NCBI GenBank assembly: GCA_965214115.1
Contig: CBDCAU010000007.1
Location: 372,001 to 436,000 of the forward strand
Direction of reading: 5' to 3'
Length of the DNA stretch: 64,000 nucleotides
Origin: Owenweeksia sp965214115
GTDB lineage: Bacteria > Bacteroidota > Bacteroidia > Flavobacteriales > Schleiferiaceae
Positions 45,243 through 52,855 of the stretch are shown here, piece after piece (within the stretch, counting starts at the first letter, position 1; each line of letters begins with the position of its first letter). Both the position numbers and the translations under genes were made by a program. Below the pieces are notes generated by a model. That model did no database searches. It saw only the letters and a list, made by a program, of their open reading frames with translations, and was not told the DNA's origin.

Positions 45243-46028
45243 GTGAAAATTTTCCAAAACGGTTCGGGTTCTTCCTTTCAAACCATTGAAAGACAGAAAG
45301 TTGGTTTAGATTTTTTGTTGAAACCTTTCTACTTCGTCTTGGCGATGTGGTTCGTCTTTTGGCTCGATTCGCGCTTTATGCTCGATTTATATGAATATGG
45401 CGTTTTCCCGCGCCGGCCGTCAGGTTTGGTCGGAGTCTTCGCCTCGCCGCTCCTCCACGGCAGTTTGACGCACCTTTCCAACAACACTTTCCCAATCCTC
45501 GCGCTCGGTGCCGGTTTATATTATTTCTACCCAAAAATTGCTTTCAAAGTCTTTGCAATTTCTTGGTTGTCAAGCGGTTTAGCCGTTTGGCTGATTGGCC
45601 GCGAAAGTTTCCACATTGGCGCCTCCGGCCTCATCTACGCCTTGGCGGGATTTATTTTTTTGAGCGGAATCTTGCGCCGTCTGCCCAATCTTTTGGCGCT
45701 TTCGCTTTTGGTAGTTTTCCTTTACGGGAGCTTGGTGTGGGGTGTTTTTCCGGTGCAGGAAAACATCAGTTGGGAAGGTCATTTGGCGGGCGCATTCAGC
45801 GGTTTTGCCTTGGCTATTGCTTATCGCAAAAGGGGGCCACGGCGGAGAAAATTTTCGTGGGAATGGCAGGATGAAATCGAAGAAGCCGATTACAAAATGG
45901 TAGAAAAAGAAGAAACCGAAATTTTGGAAGAAAAATTTGGAAAAGAATATTGGAAAAATGACACGGAAAATCGAAAGCCTATCCGTTATTATTACCGTCC
46001 GAAAAACGGCTCAGAAAACGTAGAATGA
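45243..46028 (+). CDS. Rhomboid-family intramembrane serine protease
   Basis: 261 residues, six predicted membrane helices. Catalytic dyad Ser128 in GASG and His180 in EGHLAGAFSG; the conserved HxxxN motif HLSNN at 77-81. The C-terminal tail of about 60 residues is cytoplasmic and highly charged. It would cleave membrane proteins within the bilayer; substrates unknown. The stop overlaps the next gene (ATGA). Confidence 0.92.
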   Translation: MKIFQNGSGSSFQTIERQKVGLDFLLKPFYFVLAMWFVFWLDSRFMLDLYEYGVFPRRPSGLVGVFASPLLHGSLTHLSNNTFPILALGAGLYYFYPKIAFKVFAISWLSSGLAVWLIGRESFHIGASGLIYALAGFIFLSGILRRLPNLLALSLLVVFLYGSLVWGVFPVQENISWEGHLAGAFSGFALAIAYRKRGPRRRKFSWEWQDEIEEADYKMVEKEETEILEEKFGKEYWKNDTENRKPIRYYYRPKNGSENVE

Positions 46029-46516
46029 AAACGCTATTTTTTATACTATTTATTTTGATACAATCAGTGCTTTTTTCACAGCAATATTTGTATCTCAAAA
46101 AAGGCAACGAAATGCCCGCCGAGCGTTTTGGCCTGAAAGAGCGCGTCACTTTCAAAACCCAAGACAGCAAGCGTTTTACGGGTGGCATCTTGCAAAACGT
46201 TTCCAAAGAAAGCATCGAGGTCGATGGCGTGATTTACCCGCTCAGCGAAATCGTGGCGTTCAAAACCCACGGCGAATTGCTCAACTTGGCCGGCTCCTCA
46301 ATGGCCGTTGGCGGCGTGTTTTTTACAGGGATAATTTTTGTCAACCGATTGATAAACAGCGACTCACCGCTTTTGCGGCAAAATCAAATTTACCTTGGCG
46401 CGGGCTTGGTGGCGGGCGGTCTTTTGGTGCGATGGGCGAGCCGAAAAACCTACAACAAAGAAAAAGGCTGGGAGTGGGTGGTGATTGATTTTGAGGAGGT
46501 GGCGAGGGAAAATTAA
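46025..46516 (+). CDS. Exported membrane protein of unknown family
   Basis: 163 residues. Signal peptide (LFFILFILIQSVLFSQQ), a beta-rich central part (LYLKKGNEMPAERFGLKERVTFKTQDSKRFTGGILQNVSKESIEVDGVIYPLSEI, about 20-77, resembling an SH3-like or LSm-like barrel), then two hydrophobic segments (SMAVGGVFFTGIIFV and YLGAGLVAGGLLVRWAS). I do not recognise the family. Coupled by ATGA overlap to the rhomboid gene; it might be a partner or substrate. Confidence 0.65.
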   Translation: MKTLFFILFILIQSVLFSQQYLYLKKGNEMPAERFGLKERVTFKTQDSKRFTGGILQNVSKESIEVDGVIYPLSEIVAFKTHGELLNLAGSSMAVGGVFFTGIIFVNRLINSDSPLLRQNQIYLGAGLVAGGLLVRWASRKTYNKEKGWEWVVIDFEEVAREN

Positions 46517-46866
46517 GAATTCAAAAACTGTTTCCGTTTTTCGATAAGGTCATCTAAAAAATAGCATTTTCCAAGTTTGTCGCCCAGCCAGTCTATCTCA
46601 ATTTTTATCGAAAATTCAATGTTGATAAAACTGTCTTTTTTCAGACCCAGTTGGAAGAATTTTTTTTGAGGCCGTTTTATCAAAATACCTTCATATACTT
46701 CAGACTTTTCAACTTGTGAAGTCAGGGCAAAAACTTCTATATTTTCGTCCTCTGTTTTCCAAATAATACAAGGTCTGGGACTGTGTTTATCATTGGGCAA
46801 AAAGAGCCAATAGCACGCGCCCAACTCAATGGTTTTAGTTAAAAAACTACGGTAAGAATCTTTCAC
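46513..46866 (-). CDS. PemK/MazF-like protein, putative toxin
   Basis: 117 residues. The pattern GACYWLFLPND ... RPCIIWKTED, FALTSQVEK, then GLKKDSFIN and LGKCYFLDDLIEKRKQFL follows the growth-inhibitor PemK/MazF layout (G.vy...lp....RP.ii, TSQ, GL.K.S, LG.l...dl). Similarity is motif-level only. MazF enzymes are sequence-specific mRNA interferases. The upstream gene on the same strand, 29 nt away, codes for a coiled-coil protein that is not a known antitoxin type. Confidence 0.55.
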   Translation of the reverse strand: MKDSYRSFLTKTIELGACYWLFLPNDKHSPRPCIIWKTEDENIEVFALTSQVEKSEVYEGILIKRPQKKFFQLGLKKDSFINIEFSIKIEIDWLGDKLGKCYFLDDLIEKRKQFLNS

Positions 46867-46895
46867 CGAAAAAGAAAATAGGAGTGCGGAAAAAC

Positions 46896-47363
46896 TTAGT
46901 TGAAAGCCCGATTGAATTCTTCTATGGATAAATCAGGATTGAGAGCCTCAAAAGCTTGATTATTTTTTTTTGATTTTTTGAGTCTTTCTTGGCATTTTTG
47001 GTTCAATCCATCCACATACACCTGAGTGGAAGTCAGAAGAGGCTTTAGAACAGAAAGCAATTCTTCGGAAAGAGGTGAATCTTTTTCAGTCTGCAGATGA
47101 ATGCTGTATTCCAAATCATTTTTAAAACTGAGAAAATCATTTAGATTGTTGAATAATTCTTCGTTAGAAAAAGAATCAATATTTGAAATATTTTCCTGTA
47201 TTTGATTTTGGTAGATTTCAACCTCTTTCTGTATTTCTTTTTTTTGACTTTGAATGGTGAATAGTTTATTAATAAAATCCATCAATTCGTTTTTATCATC
47301 CTTAGATTGAGGGCTGTCGGTTTGAATCTGGAATTTTTTGGGGAGAGGGATGTTTAGTGTCAT
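46896..47363 (-). CDS. Coiled-coil protein, possible antitoxin partner
   Basis: 155 residues, mostly helical with a heptad-like region (FTIQSQKKEIQKEVEIYQNQ, about 35-55) and a Lys-rich C-terminal part (CQERLKKSKKNNQAF). No DNA-binding motif or known family. It is low in Gly and Pro and rich in Asn, Gln, Ser and Lys, unlike its neighbours. It precedes the PemK/MazF-like gene by 29 nt in a two-gene minus-strand unit bounded by the tRNA terminator. An antitoxin role is inferred from position only. Confidence 0.6.
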   Translation of the reverse strand: MTLNIPLPKKFQIQTDSPQSKDDKNELMDFINKLFTIQSQKKEIQKEVEIYQNQIQENISNIDSFSNEELFNNLNDFLSFKNDLEYSIHLQTEKDSPLSEELLSVLKPLLTSTQVYVDGLNQKCQERLKKSKKNNQAFEALNPDLSIEEFNRAFN

Positions 47364-47433
47364 CAGAAATTGCTTTTTAAGTTAAAACAGCCAAGGATGC
47401 TTGTACAAATATATCATTTTCAGAGCATCTTTT

Positions 47434-47470
47434 AAAAAAAAAAAACCGCTCCTGCATCAGGCAGAAGCGG
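47434..47470 (-). terminator. Terminator of the tRNA-Leu gene
   Basis: CCGCTCCTGC (47446-47455) pairs with GCAGAAGCGG (47461-47470) with one mismatch, and 12 A's on the left become a T run on the minus strand. Confidence 0.8.
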
Positions 47471-47481
47471 CCATGTGAACG

Positions 47482-47564
47482 TGCCCAGGACTGGAGTCGA
47501 ACCAGCACGACCTTGCGATCACCACCCCCTCAAGATGGCGTGTCTACCATTTCACCACCTGGGC
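47482..47564 (-). tRNA. tRNA-Leu (anticodon GAG)
   Basis: 83 nt. Acceptor stem GCCCAGG/CCTGGGC, TPsiC loop GGTTCGACTCC, a variable arm of class II size, and an anticodon loop TTGAGGG closed by CCATC/GGTGG. CCA is not encoded. Confidence 0.9.
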
Positions 47565-47651
47565 TTTTTGTTGTTCAAGGTTCAAAGTTCCGTGTTCAAA
47601 GTTGGTATACTCCTAAAAAAACTTTGAACTTTCAACCTTGCCTCTTTGAAC

Positions 47652-47680
47652 AAAAAAAGCGGCTTTTCAGCCGCCTTTTT
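47652..47680. terminator. Terminator between the tRNA genes
   Basis: GCGGCT/AGCCGC stem (47659-47664 with 47669-47674), A run on the left and T run on the right. It serves the upstream tRNA-Lys on the minus strand. Confidence 0.75.
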
Positions 47681-47683
47681 CCG

Positions 47684-47756
47684 TGATTCAGCAGGGGCTC
47701 GAACCCTGGACCCTCTCCTTAAAAGGGAGATGCTCTACCAGCTGAGCTACTGAATC
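47684..47756 (-). tRNA. tRNA-Lys (anticodon TTT)
   Basis: 73 nt. Acceptor GATTCAG/CTGAATC, D arm GCTCAGCTGGTAGAGC, anticodon loop CTTTTAA closed by a CTCCC/GGAGA stem, TPsiC GGTTCGAGCC. CCA not encoded. Confidence 0.95.
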
Positions 47757-47881
47757 GCTTGCTTTTTTTAAAAAGCGGGTGCAAATATAAAGGGATTTTT
47801 CGCGGAGGCAAAGCCGATTTTTATTTTTATAAAAATTCAAACCAACGTCTTAATTTTCAAATAGATAAGGAGGGAATAACC

Positions 47882-47889
47882 TACTTTTG
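47882..47889 (+). promoter_or_regulatory. -7 box of aroK, adjacent to the start codon
   Basis: TACTTTTG, then CCGCT and the ATG at 47895. The transcript would start at or near the ATG; candidate leaderless mRNA. Confidence 0.5.
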
Positions 47890-47894
47890 CCGCT

Positions 47895-48401
47895 ATGAAA
47901 ATCACCTTGGTGGGATATATGGGCGCGGGAAAATCGTCGGTTGGCCGTGAGCTGGCCGCGCAAATGCAACTCCCATTCGTGGATTTGGACGCCGAAATCA
48001 AAGCCAAAACCGGCTATTCCATTTCTGAAACCATTTTCAATAAAGGCGAAATTTTCTTTCGGAAACTGGAGCGGGAAACGCTTTTGGAAATCTTGGAAAA
48101 GCCCGAATTTATTTTGGCCACGGGCGGCGGCACGCCTTGTTATTTCGATAATATCGAAAAAATCAACCGAAATTCCGCCAGCGCATATTTGCGCTATTCG
48201 GCTTCGCAACTGTCTGAAAGACTGAAAGGTACGCAGCGCGAACGCCCTTTGATTACCCATCTTTCCGATGAAGGTTTGCAGGAGTTCGTCGCCAAACATC
48301 TTTTCGAGCGCACCGTTTATTACGAAAAGGCCACCTTCGTTTTGGAGGGCAATAACCAAAGCCCCGAACAGTTGGCCAAGGAAATTCAAAACATCATATA
48401 A
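47895..48401 (+). CDS. aroK: Shikimate kinase
   Basis: 168 residues. Walker A GYMGAGKSS (7-15), FVDLDAEIKAKTG with the shikimate-contact Asp, FRKLERETL, LATGGGTPC (the GGG motif) and RPLITHL in the lid. Phosphorylates shikimate on the way to chorismate, the substrate of the isochorismate synthase three genes downstream. The stop shares one base with the next start (TAATG). Confidence 0.95.
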   Translation: MKITLVGYMGAGKSSVGRELAAQMQLPFVDLDAEIKAKTGYSISETIFNKGEIFFRKLERETLLEILEKPEFILATGGGTPCYFDNIEKINRNSASAYLRYSASQLSERLKGTQRERPLITHLSDEGLQEFVAKHLFERTVYYEKATFVLEGNNQSPEQLAKEIQNII

Positions 48402-48979
48402 TGAGAGACTTAGAGCGGCATATCAAGGAACGCCGCACGATAAAACCCGACGGATTTACGGGCGAAAAAATCCACGATTCGCTGATTGAGGAAATGTTGG
48501 AAATGGCCAACTGGGCGCCCACCCACGGCTACACCGAACCGTGGCGCTTTACCGTTTTCGCGGAAGACGGCCTCGCCACCCTCGGCGATTTTATGGCCAA
48601 CCTCGACCAGCCCGACAAAAATGCCGATGATTTCAACGCCACGCGATTCAACCGTCTGCGCAACCGTACTTTGAAATGCAGCCATATTATAGGCATCGGG
48701 ATGCACCCCGCCAACAACCCGAAAGTGCCTGAAATTGAGGAAGTTTGCTCTGTAGCGATGGCCGTTCAAAATATGTGGCTCGCAGTTCACGCGATGGGAT
48801 TGGGCGCCTACTGGGGCACGGGAAAACTGGTTTTTACCGATGAAATGCGCGAATTCCTAGGACTGGAAAAAGGCGACAAATCACTCGGCCTTTTTTACAT
48901 CGGAAAACCTGCAAACCCCAATCCGAAGGGACGGCGAATTTCAACCGTAGAGAGCAAAACCCGTTGGGTAAGAAACTGA
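48401..48979 (+). CDS. Nitroreductase-family (YdjA-like) flavoprotein
   Basis: 192 residues. FMN-binding motif IKERRTIKP at the N-terminus, MLEMANWAPTHGYTEPWRFTVF, and VQNMWLAVHAMGLGAYWGTGKL. Similar to short YdjA-type nitroreductases that lack some substrate-pocket segments. Physiological substrate unknown. Coupled to aroK. Confidence 0.88.
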   Translation: MRDLERHIKERRTIKPDGFTGEKIHDSLIEEMLEMANWAPTHGYTEPWRFTVFAEDGLATLGDFMANLDQPDKNADDFNATRFNRLRNRTLKCSHIIGIGMHPANNPKVPEIEEVCSVAMAVQNMWLAVHAMGLGAYWGTGKLVFTDEMREFLGLEKGDKSLGLFYIGKPANPNPKGRRISTVESKTRWVRN

Positions 48980-48981
48980 AT

Positions 48982-49416
48982 ATGAGCGAGAAAAAATTAT
49001 TGGAAAAACTAAACGCGATGCTGCACAACACAATGATGGAGGCGCTGGAAATGCGTTTCACCGAAGTGGACGAAGAAGTGGGCATCGTGAAAATGGAAAT
49101 GCCTGTGCAATCGAAAGTCCACCAGCCCTATGGACTTTTGCACGGCGGCGCTTCCGCGGCCTTGGCGGAAAGTGTGGGCAGCGCGTCCAGCTTACTTTAT
49201 GCCGACCCCGAAAAATTTGCGGTGGTCGGTATCGAACTGGCTTGCAACCACCTACGCGGAAAACGCGAAGGCAAAGTAACCGCCGTGGCGAAAATCATTC
49301 ACAAAGGAAAACGCACCCACCATTGGCAAATCGACATCCAAGATGAGGACGAAAAACTGATTTCGCGCTGCAAATTGACGAATATGGTCATCCCGCATTC
49401 CGATATGAAAAAATGA
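48982..49416 (+). CDS. Hotdog-fold thioesterase, likely DHNA-CoA hydrolase (MenI-like)
   Basis: 144 residues from the ATG 2 nt after the nitroreductase stop. HQPYGLLHGGASAALAESVGS (48-68) matches the YdiI/MenI active site; the catalytic Glu falls at position 63, the same number as in E. coli YdiI. It would release 1,4-dihydroxy-2-naphthoate from CoA. Position directly before the isochorismate synthase gene, with 4-nt overlap, supports the menaquinone role, though paralogous hotdog proteins have other substrates. Confidence 0.85.
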   Translation: MSEKKLLEKLNAMLHNTMMEALEMRFTEVDEEVGIVKMEMPVQSKVHQPYGLLHGGASAALAESVGSASSLLYADPEKFAVVGIELACNHLRGKREGKVTAVAKIIHKGKRTHHWQIDIQDEDEKLISRCKLTNMVIPHSDMKK

Positions 49417-50363
49417 GGGCGCATCTTTTTATTCGTTTTCCTTACGAGCCTGATTTTCAATTTTTTGAAGAATCCTCTTCGGGAAATTGCCGCTTTCATT
49501 TTGTGGATTTTTGGAAAAAAAACCATTTTGATTTTCAAGTTCAAAAATCTAATAAACGAGAATTCCCGCTTCATTTTTCTGATAGAATTCCTAATGAAAT
49601 TTCCAAGGAAAATTATTTGAAATTGATTGAAAAAACGATTTCCAAAATTAAAGAAGGAAATCTTGGAAAAATTGTCATTTCAAGAGCAAAGATTATTCAT
49701 CAAAAAATAGACGTTTTTTCTTTCTTTGAAAAATTGGTTTCAAAATATCCATCGGGCTGTGTTTATCTTTTTTCATATCCTGAAATTGGAACTTGGATAG
49801 GGGCGACGCCAGAACTTTTATTGGAACAAAAAGGTGATGAAATTTCCACGGTGAGTTTGGCGGGAACGCGGCATCAAAATGATTCCACACCGTTTTTAGA
49901 AAAGGAAAAAATTGAACAGCAATTAGTTACGGATTTTATCGCCTCTATTTTTAAAGAAAATCCATTTTTAAATAAAGTGAAAATTGGTGAACCAAAAGTT
50001 TCCGAAGCGGGAAATTTGCAACATTTGAAAACGGAAATTTCAGCCGAAACGAAATCCAATTTCCAAATGTCCGACTTGCTGGAAAAATTGCATCCCACTC
50101 CGGCAGTAGCGGGATTTCCACGAAAAAAATCTTTACAATTCATCCATAAAAATGAAAACTATGACCGTTTATTTTATTCAGGATATTTTGGATTAGAAAG
50201 TGATAGAAAATCACAATTTTTTGTGAACCTTCGCTGCGCACAAATTTTTGAAAATAAAATCGCATTTTACGCCGGTGGAGGAATCACCGAAGATTCCGAC
50301 CTGCTTTCGGAATGGGAGGAGACGGAGGTGAAAATGGGAACGTTGCTGGAATTATTGTCATAG
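49413..50363 (+). CDS. menF: Isochorismate synthase
   Basis: 316 residues, a short form lacking much of the variable N-terminus. Chorismate-binding core: KIVISRAKII, GCVYLFSYPEIGTWIGATPELLLE, VSLAGTR, LHPTPAVAGFPRKKSLQFI, YSGYFGLES, LRCAQIF, FYAGGGITEDSDL with the metal-binding Glu. Converts chorismate to isochorismate, first step of menaquinone synthesis. AT content is somewhat higher than in neighbours. Followed by a repeat element before menD. Confidence 0.92.
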   Translation: MRAHLFIRFPYEPDFQFFEESSSGNCRFHFVDFWKKNHFDFQVQKSNKREFPLHFSDRIPNEISKENYLKLIEKTISKIKEGNLGKIVISRAKIIHQKIDVFSFFEKLVSKYPSGCVYLFSYPEIGTWIGATPELLLEQKGDEISTVSLAGTRHQNDSTPFLEKEKIEQQLVTDFIASIFKENPFLNKVKIGEPKVSEAGNLQHLKTEISAETKSNFQMSDLLEKLHPTPAVAGFPRKKSLQFIHKNENYDRLFYSGYFGLESDRKSQFFVNLRCAQIFENKIAFYAGGGITEDSDLLSEWEETEVKMGTLLELLS

Positions 50364-50374
50364 ACGGTTTGAGA

Positions 50375-50608
50375 AGTGTCGTGCCTTCGGCACTTTGCTC
50401 GATTTCACCATTCGTTTAAACCCCACACTTACGTGTGGGGCTATCAATATGGCGTCCCTTCGGGACTGTTTTTTGCCGAAATTTCCTCAGTTCAGCTTGC
50501 GCTCAATAGTGCCAAAGGCATCATATATCGGTAGCCCCAATCCCGCACGTGCGGGATTGGGGTTTGAATTTTGAGATCGGCTAACCGAGTGCCGAAGGCA
50601 CGGCACTT
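50375..50608. repeat. Large palindromic intergenic element between menF and menD
   Basis: Outer arms: GTGCCTTCGGCAC (50381-50393) and GTGCCGAAGGCAC (about 50589-50601) within longer inverted flanks. Inner arms: CCCCACAC-TTAC-GTGTGGGG and CCCCAATCCCGC-ACGT-GCGGGATTGGGG, followed by ATCAATATGGC and its counterpart. Each arm is itself a hairpin. No gene. Confidence 0.7.
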
Positions 50609-50639
50609 TTAACCTCATTTTAACACCGCCGCCACACCC

Positions 50640-50647
50640 TATTTTTG
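50640..50647 (+). promoter_or_regulatory. -7 box of menD
   Basis: TATTTTTG, exact TAnnTTTG, downstream of the repeat element. It gives menD its own promoter and sets the earliest start codon at about 50650. Confidence 0.45.
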
Positions 50648-50661
50648 CATTTCTAAATCCC

Positions 50662-52338
50662 CTGTTTATCACTTCCGCCAAACGCAACGCGCAATATTTG
50701 CAACTTTTGCTGAAAGAACACGGTTGCCGAAACATCGTGATTTCGGCCGGCAGCCGCAACGCGCCGCTCATCATTTCTTTCACCAATGACGCTGATTATC
50801 AATGCTTTTCCGCACCGGATGAACGGAGTGCCGCTTTCATCGCGCTGGGAATGACGTTGGAAAATCGCGAGCTCGTGGCCGTGATTTCCAGTTCCGGTTC
50901 GGCGGTGGCGAATTTTTACCCAGCCGTTTGCGAGGCGTTTTATCAAAAATTACCGCTGGTTATTTTGACCGCCGACCGCCCCAAAGAACTCATCGACCAA
51001 GGCATCGGCCAAGCGATTCGGCAAGAAAATATTTTCGATAATCACATTGTAAAAAGTGCAAATCTTTTGCGCGAACCGCAGGATGATTTGGCGAAAAATT
51101 ACAACCAGCGAATTATCAACGAGGCGATGCTGGCTACGCAAAACGGGCCGGTGCATATCAACGTTCCGCTCGACGAGCCGCTGTATGAAACTACTGAGAA
51201 TCAATCTGATGCGCGCTTCATCGGCGAGTTACAGGGTGATTTGATTTTCTCGCCTGAAAAGTTGGAACGCCGCGCCGAAGTGTGGAATGAGAGCGCGAAA
51301 ATTTGGGTGCTGGCGGGGCAACTCCGTCCCAATGAAAAATTGGAAAAAAGCCTTTCCCAACTGAATGAAAAAAGCCCTTTCCTGATTTTTTCGGAAACGC
51401 TGAGCAACCTGCAATGCGATTGCAATATCGCCACGGTGGACCGGCTCATCAACACGATTTCAGACGATGAGAAAAAGGCGTTACAACCCGATTTGGTCAT
51501 CAGCATCGGCGGGGAAGTGGTGAGCAAAATGGTAAAAAAATTCCTGCGGAACTTTCCGCCAAAAGCGCATTGGTATTTGGATGAAGGTGCTGAATTTCAG
51601 GATACTTACGGCGCTTTGACGGAACACGTCCGCGTAAATCCGACTTTATTTTTTGAAGCGCTTTCGCAAAAAGCCGAATCCAAAAATGCGGATTATCGGG
51701 ATGAATTTTTGGAAAAAAATAGCGCGCGCAGTAAAAAGCACGACGAATTTTTGGCCCAAGCCGATTATTCCGATTTGGTGGTTTTTGAACAAATTTTGAA
51801 ACATCTTCCCAAAGGAAATATTCTGCATTGTGCGAACAGCACCCCAATTCGCTATTCGCAATTGTTTGACCATCAAAAAGATACCTTGCATTTTGCCAAC
51901 CGTGGCACCAGCGGGATTGACGGCTGCACTTCTACCGCGCTGGGTCACGCGCTTTCCACCGAGAAAGAAGTGGTTTTAATCACGGGCGACATTGCTTTTT
52001 TATACGATTCCAATGCGTTTTGGATTGACCAAAAACCTGATAATCTGAAAGTTATCGTCATCAACAATGGTGGTGGCAATATTTTCCGCATCATCGAAGG
52101 GCCGGACAAATCGGAAAAAATGGAACGGTTTCAGGAGACGGTGCACGAACTAAATTTGGAGGGCGTGGCGAGTATTTACCAACTGCCTTATTCCAAATTA
52201 GAAAATCCTAAGGATTTTAATACGGTTTTACCGTGGTTTTTTAATGAAAAAAAGTTGCATATTTTAGAAATAAAAACGCCGCGAAAAACAAGCCCTCAAG
52301 TTTTGAAAAAATACTTTGAATATCTCAAAAATGGATGA
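50662..52338 (+). CDS. menD: 2-succinyl-5-enolpyruvyl-6-hydroxy-3-cyclohexene-1-carboxylate synthase (non-canonical start)
   Basis: About 558 residues if started at the CTG at 50662. The frame has no ATG or GTG near the expected start. Conserved N-terminal sequence (TSAKRNAQYLQLLLKEHG) precedes the first TTG at 50698. With the CTG start the ThDP-activating Glu (in APDERSAAFIALG) falls at 54, next to Glu55 of E. coli. Other motifs: VISAGSRNAPLIISF, TADRPKELIDQGIGQAI, GTSGIDGCTSTALGHAL and GDIAFLYDSNAF with VINNGGGNIFRI (ThDP/Mg site). It makes SEPHCHC from isochorismate and 2-oxoglutarate. Confidence 0.9.
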   Translation: MFITSAKRNAQYLQLLLKEHGCRNIVISAGSRNAPLIISFTNDADYQCFSAPDERSAAFIALGMTLENRELVAVISSSGSAVANFYPAVCEAFYQKLPLVILTADRPKELIDQGIGQAIRQENIFDNHIVKSANLLREPQDDLAKNYNQRIINEAMLATQNGPVHINVPLDEPLYETTENQSDARFIGELQGDLIFSPEKLERRAEVWNESAKIWVLAGQLRPNEKLEKSLSQLNEKSPFLIFSETLSNLQCDCNIATVDRLINTISDDEKKALQPDLVISIGGEVVSKMVKKFLRNFPPKAHWYLDEGAEFQDTYGALTEHVRVNPTLFFEALSQKAESKNADYRDEFLEKNSARSKKHDEFLAQADYSDLVVFEQILKHLPKGNILHCANSTPIRYSQLFDHQKDTLHFANRGTSGIDGCTSTALGHALSTEKEVVLITGDIAFLYDSNAFWIDQKPDNLKVIVINNGGGNIFRIIEGPDKSEKMERFQETVHELNLEGVASIYQLPYSKLENPKDFNTVLPWFFNEKKLHILEIKTPRKTSPQVLKKYFEYLKNG

Positions 52339-52855
52339 TATTTCGCATCATAAATTATTGCAAAATTTAGAAATTGACCCCGCCACTTTGCCAAAAATTG
52401 AAGAGGTAGAATTCCTGAAATTGGAAAGCGATTACTTGTGGATGCGATTAACGGGGCGTGGACTTTTTCTGCTTTTTCTATTGGGAATCGGCACGGTACT
52501 TTTATTTACTACCGATTTGGAAGCGTGGATGATTTTTCCGCCTTTGGCGATTTTGTTTACCCTCATTTTTATCTTGGAAGTCATTGGTTTTAAGATAAAA
52601 GGCTACGCTCTGCGCGAACGCGACGTGAGCTATAAAACCGGCCTGATTTGGTTTTCAATGACTACCGTGCCGTTCAACCGGATTCAGCATTGCGAAGTGA
52701 ACCAAGGCCCGCTGGCACGGCTTTTCGATTTGGCTTCGGTAAAAGTTTATACGGCGGGCGGCTCTTCCAGTGACCTGAGCATCAATGGATTGCAAAAAGA
52801 AAAAGCGGAAGAACTGCGCGATTTCATCACCAAGCGGGCCGCCGAATATGAATAA
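52331..52855 (+). CDS. YdbS-like bacterial PH-domain membrane protein
   Basis: 174 residues, ATG overlapping the menD stop region. Two membrane helices (LFLLFLLGIGTVLLFTT, FPPLAILFTLIFILEVIGF) followed by one bPH_2 domain: YALRERDVSYKTGLIWFSMTTVPFNRIQHCEVNQGPLARLFDLASVKVYTAGG (about 95-150), ELRDFIT at the end. YdbS/YdbT pairs are known as stress-protection membrane proteins in Bacillus. The next gene overlaps its stop. Confidence 0.85.
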   Translation: MDDISHHKLLQNLEIDPATLPKIEEVEFLKLESDYLWMRLTGRGLFLLFLLGIGTVLLFTTDLEAWMIFPPLAILFTLIFILEVIGFKIKGYALRERDVSYKTGLIWFSMTTVPFNRIQHCEVNQGPLARLFDLASVKVYTAGGSSSDLSINGLQKEKAEELRDFITKRAAEYE

